DNA of 55,105 nt from JBELHR01 sp049607205 (GTDB taxonomy: Bacteria; Bacteroidota; Bacteroidia; Flavobacteriales; Flavobacteriaceae): NCBI GenBank assembly GCA_049607205.1, contig JBMYWH010000014.1:1-55105 (forward strand), in the 5' to 3' direction. This document shows positions 52,465-55,105 of the stretch, in pieces; the first letter of the stretch is position 1; each line of letters starts with the position of its first letter. A program made the translations under genes and the position numbers. The notes below the pieces were generated by a model. The model searched no databases and was not told where the DNA came from. It was given only the letters and a program-made list of their open reading frames with translations.

Positions 52465-52505
52465 GAATTAAATGCTTAATATTGAGTTAAATAAAAAGCT
52501 ATAAA

Positions 52506-52982
52506 ATGAAAAAAACAATTTATTTACTTGCCTTTGCCTTAGTTTTATTGACTTCCTGTGATTCTCAAAGAGAATGTTGCACGGTGGTGGAAACAAGTCT
52601 TAGTATGAAAATTTCTAACGGACAAGGCCTAGATCTCTTGGATCAAAACAGTCCGACTCCTATAGAAGAGCAACAGATAAAGGCCTATAAAATTGTAGAA
52701 GGAACTCAAGAGTTTGTCAAAGATTCTTACAAGTTGTTTCATATCTACCAGGTAGAATCAGAAGACTTCTATCGCTTGAGTTTTTTAGGAAGTGGTTTTG
52801 ATACCGGAAACTTTGAATATTTAATAGAACTTAATCAAGCTTCTAGTTTCAGGATTGAGCTTCATAGCAAGGTCAATTCTACCGGAAATATTTATTATTT
52901 AGATGAGGTTTACTACCAAGGAGAATTAATGTATAAACAATCTAGTGGCGCGGAACCTTTTATAGAATTGGTTTTGGACTAA
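52506..52982 (+). CDS. lipoprotein of unknown function
   Basis: A 158-residue protein. The signal peptide MKKTIYLLAFALVLLTSC ends with a lipobox (LLTSC, Cys18), so it is a lipoprotein. The mature protein starts with DSQRECCTVVETS, which holds two adjacent Cys. It has no domain I recognise. The rest is mixed beta-strand-like sequence with acidic and aromatic residues. It is flanked by a tRNA terminator and a strong bidirectional terminator, and is monocistronic. The T16 tract lies upstream. Confidence 0.7.
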   Translation: MKKTIYLLAFALVLLTSCDSQRECCTVVETSLSMKISNGQGLDLLDQNSPTPIEEQQIKAYKIVEGTQEFVKDSYKLFHIYQVESEDFYRLSFLGSGFDTGNFEYLIELNQASSFRIELHSKVNSTGNIYYLDEVYYQGELMYKQSSGAEPFIELVLD

Positions 52983-53019
52983 AAAAAAAGGCTCGTTTGT
53001 TAAACGAGCCTTTTTTTTA
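52982..53019. terminator. bidirectional terminator
   Basis: AAAGGCTCGTTT pairs with AAACGAGCCTTT around a three-base GTT loop (stem 52987-52998 with 53002-53013). Long A on the left and T on the right serve both the lipoprotein gene (+) and the Omp28-like gene (-). Confidence 0.9.
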
Positions 53020-53033
53020 TGTCTTTCTTGGAA

Positions 53034-54077
53034 CTAGTCAAACGCTTTGAGCTCTCCTAATTTAGCTTTTTGTACGTTGATTACTTTATCGCCGGAAGTC
53101 ATGACAAAGGCCACGATTTCAAATTGGTCTACAGTGTTAGCCGTTATCCCTAAATCGGAGAAGTTATATTCAAAGGTTCTTTGGTAATTCTTTTCTATGG
53201 TCAATTCGTTTGAGTCAATAGATTCTCCGAAAACATCGGTAAGACTTTTTCTCAAGACATGATTGTGAATGTAATTTGAAATTGGATTCCCAAGTCCATA
53301 TGCAGGACTGTTACTGTCTGCATTATAATAAGAAACTTGATCTAATGGAATTCCGTTTTCTAAAACATAGACTACGAGTTTAGTGTCTTGATATGGAACG
53401 TCTACTCCGACTCCCACTTCAATTGATAATAGCTCTTCTTGAGCTGTGGAGTTAATGGAAAGACCTAATCCTGCATTGTTGGACATTTTCTTTAACAGTT
53501 GAGCTTCTGCTTCATTCCATTTGTCCAGTCTATTCATTTTTGCCGTAGGAAAGCCTGAAACATCATAAGCTGCGCGCATTTGTGCTTCAAATTCATAATG
53601 CATGGCATCTCCATTATGTATGGCTGCGACAATCACATTTGAATTGGTTTCCATAATCTCCTCCAATTTGAAAGATATTCTAGGACAGTATCCGCACCAT
53701 GCTCCTGTATAATCTTCGACTAAGATCTTTGTGGTAAAAGTAGATTCATAAACATCAATACTAAAGGTTTCAGTGTAGCCTTCGTAACTTGCTTTCAAAC
53801 TGTGGCTACCCGATTGATCAAAGGTGATACTACTGCCGGTTATAGCAGTGCCATTGAGTTCTAGACTAACCTTATGACTTACATTATTTCCATGGTTATC
53901 TGAAATTTGAAGGTCGATCTGATCCCCTGAAAATATGAAGTCCTGGGCATAATATAGGCTTAAGGCGGTGATTTGATTTTGCTCTTGTTGTTCTGTATCT
54001 TCTTCGGTACCTGTTGAATCACAAGCAATCAAAAAAAGACTAAGAAATAGGGTAAGGCTAAAAAATTTAGTTTTCAT
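53034..54077 (-). CDS. Omp28-related lipoprotein with a thioredoxin-like motif
   Basis: A 347-residue exported protein. The lipobox LIAC gives Cys19 after the signal peptide, followed by an acidic linker (TEEDTEQQEQ). An Ig-like strand region is near 45-110. A thioredoxin-fold segment has CGYC (C128, C131) in EDYTGAWCGYCPRI, typical of the Omp28 family of Bacteroidota outer-membrane proteins. The redox motif suggests disulfide chemistry or a binding role at the cell surface. It is divergent from the TlpA-like gene, 53 bases apart. Confidence 0.82.
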   Translation of the reverse strand: MKTKFFSLTLFLSLFLIACDSTGTEEDTEQQEQNQITALSLYYAQDFIFSGDQIDLQISDNHGNNVSHKVSLELNGTAITGSSITFDQSGSHSLKASYEGYTETFSIDVYESTFTTKILVEDYTGAWCGYCPRISFKLEEIMETNSNVIVAAIHNGDAMHYEFEAQMRAAYDVSGFPTAKMNRLDKWNEAEAQLLKKMSNNAGLGLSINSTAQEELLSIEVGVGVDVPYQDTKLVVYVLENGIPLDQVSYYNADSNSPAYGLGNPISNYIHNHVLRKSLTDVFGESIDSNELTIEKNYQRTFEYNFSDLGITANTVDQFEIVAFVMTSGDKVINVQKAKLGELKAFD

Positions 54078-54130
54078 GAGTTGTTGATTTTTTTACATAA
54101 ATAATTATCCTTGTAAGCAATTAAACCACA

Positions 54131-54592
54131 ATGAAATCAACAAAAAACTACCTTTTACTTTTATTTTTTTGTATTCCCTTTCTAGGAAAGGCTCAGGAAT
54201 ACCCTTCGATTCAAACCACTGAATCTAAAGAAATCAACCTCAATGAAGGGGTGATTGTTTTGAATTTTTGGGCTACCTGGTGTGGACCTTGTTTAAAAGA
54301 ATTAGAAGCCATAAATCAGGGAATTGAAGATGGTGATATTGATGATGAGGTTCAAGTGGTCGCGGTGAGTATTGATGATGCTCGAACTTCTAAACGAGTT
54401 AAATCCATGGTTCGTGGAAAGGCCTGGGACTTCGAAATAGTCCTTGATCCCAATCAGGATTTGAAAAGACAATTTAATGTATTGAATCCACCTTATACTT
54501 TTGTATTAAAAGATGGAAAGATAGTTTTCGAGCATGTGGGATATCGCCCGGGAGACGAGGAGGAATTATTTGATATTTTAAGCGAACTTTAG
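54131..54592 (+). CDS. TlpA-like exported thioredoxin
   Basis: A 153-residue protein with a signal peptide (MKSTKNYLLLLFFCIPFLGKAQ). The thioredoxin fold holds the redox pair C51 and C54 in NFWATWCGPCLKELEA, followed by VVAVSIDDARTSKRV near 77 and a cis-Pro segment LNPPYTFVLKDG near 117. It should act as a periplasmic disulfide reductase or thiol donor. Its stop lies one base before the next ATG (54594), so it is coupled to the DUF6029-like gene downstream. Confidence 0.9.
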   Translation: MKSTKNYLLLLFFCIPFLGKAQEYPSIQTTESKEINLNEGVIVLNFWATWCGPCLKELEAINQGIEDGDIDDEVQVVAVSIDDARTSKRVKSMVRGKAWDFEIVLDPNQDLKRQFNVLNPPYTFVLKDGKIVFEHVGYRPGDEEELFDILSEL

Positions 54593-54593
54593 G

Positions 54594-55105
54594 ATGAAGA
54601 TTTATCTATTGTCTTTGACACTCCTAGGGAGTTGTCTTGGACTTCAAGCCCAGAACTTTTCTGGAAACTTTGAATCAAACTCTCAATACTATATGAGTAG
54701 TGAGGAGTTTGGAATCACTGCGCCTCAGGACAGATTGAGAGCGAATAATTATTTTACCTTAAATTTTGAGATGGACGGATTTACCGTTGGTGCTCAATAT
54801 GAGGCCTATCTACCTAATGGACCTTTATTGGGTTATGATCCAACCTTAAACGGGAATGAGATTGCAACTTATTTCGGGACTTATACCCGTGATGAGTTTT
54901 CGGTGACCGCTGGATATTTTTATGAAGAATTCGGAAATGGATTGGCTTTGAGATCCTGGGAAGATCGACAATTAGGCCTGAACAATGCTTTGAAAGGAGT
55001 TCGGGTAAAAGCTAAACTTGCAGAGAAGATTTATATCAAGGCTCTTTTTGGGAAGCAACGTCATGGTTTTGAAACTTCAGAAGGAAGCCTTCAAGCAGCC
55101 GATTT
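54594..55105 (+). CDS. DUF6029-like outer-membrane protein (3' truncated by the window)
   Basis: The first 170 codons of a gene that runs off the window. A signal peptide MKIYLLSLTLLGSCLGLQAQ is followed by NFSGNFESNSQYYM, then amphipathic strand-like repeats (RLRANNYFTLNFEMDGFTVG, LGYDP, EFSVTAGYFYEEFGNGLAL). This is the start pattern of Bacteroidota DUF6029 barrel proteins. It follows the TlpA-like gene by one base, so the two are probably co-translated. The Omp28-like gene is divergent beside them. Confidence 0.75.
   Translation, partial: MKIYLLSLTLLGSCLGLQAQNFSGNFESNSQYYMSSEEFGITAPQDRLRANNYFTLNFEMDGFTVGAQYEAYLPNGPLLGYDPTLNGNEIATYFGTYTRDEFSVTAGYFYEEFGNGLALRSWEDRQLGLNNALKGVRVKAKLAEKIYIKALFGKQRHGFETSEGSLQAAD

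Noticed and set aside
1..55105. CRISPR array, insertion sequence, prophage or integron
   Set aside because: No spaced direct repeats, transposase, integrase or terminal inverted repeats seen; the window is ordinary core genome.

Overview
The window reads as a chromosomal segment of a low-GC member of the Bacteroidota, most likely a marine Flavobacteriia or Cryomorphaceae-like lineage. Three things point there. Genes are preceded by the Bacteroidota -7 promoter element TAnnTTTG instead of an E. coli-type -10. There are typical families: a Porin_10-like outer-membrane protein, DUF4251, Omp28, DUF6029, a GldA-like ABC ATPase and a long DnaE. Shine-Dalgarno sequences are mostly absent and TTG starts are frequent. 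I see no insertion sequence, phage, CRISPR array or rRNA; this is dense core genome, with no gene-free stretch above 300 bases.

Layout. 1-6.4 kb: an outer-membrane barrel protein, then an aromatic amino-acid operon (pheA, aminotransferase, tyrA, DAHP synthase-chorismate mutase), followed by rsgA and dtd. 6.4-13.1 kb: a methionine-gamma-lyase-like enzyme, an NhaC antiporter, a COG2509 flavoprotein and a porin. 13.1-22.4 kb: rnhB, lipB, a small YqaE/Pmp3 gene, a gldA-like gene, an SDR-like protein, two tandem DUF4251 genes, a membrane protein and dnaE with a fused proofreading exonuclease. 22.5-30.1 kb: rpsP-rimM-trmN6, a saccharopine dehydrogenase-like gene, DUF423, pckA, tag, a Kir-type potassium channel, a small membrane protein and a MazG-like enzyme. 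30.1-36.6 kb: ilvE-nadA-nadB, mnmD, a 43-residue membrane protein, a glycosyltransferase and a membrane protein. 36.6-41.4 kb: ruvC, hemW, a cyclase, a CocE/NonD hydrolase and a YjbR-like protein. 41.4-47.2 kb: a hydroxyproline catabolic cluster with a divergent AraC regulator. 47.2-55.1 kb: a PepSY membrane protein, an S9 peptidase, an M20 dipeptidase, tRNA-Leu(TAG), a lipoprotein, an Omp28-like protein, a TlpA-like protein and a truncated DUF6029 gene.

The most striking element lies upstream of pheA. A 25-codon open frame at 971-1048 encodes a peptide whose residues 7-16 read WTFFFYYFYF, nine aromatics out of ten. It is followed by two mutually exclusive RNA hairpins: a 9-bp antiterminator (1030-1038 with 1069-1077) and a GAAA-loop intrinsic terminator ending in ten T (1071-1100). 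The pheA ATG begins three bases after the T run. This is a classical ribosome-mediated attenuator in sequence and geometry, and it controls precisely the genes that make Phe, Tyr and their common precursor.

Other coherent systems are the hydroxyproline pathway (epimerase, D-hydroxyproline oxidase, deaminase and semialdehyde dehydrogenase, with candidate AraC sites), the first two NAD biosynthesis steps joined to ilvE, and a pair of thioredoxin-fold exported proteins upstream of a DUF6029 gene. All assignments come from reading the sequence; no database search was run.
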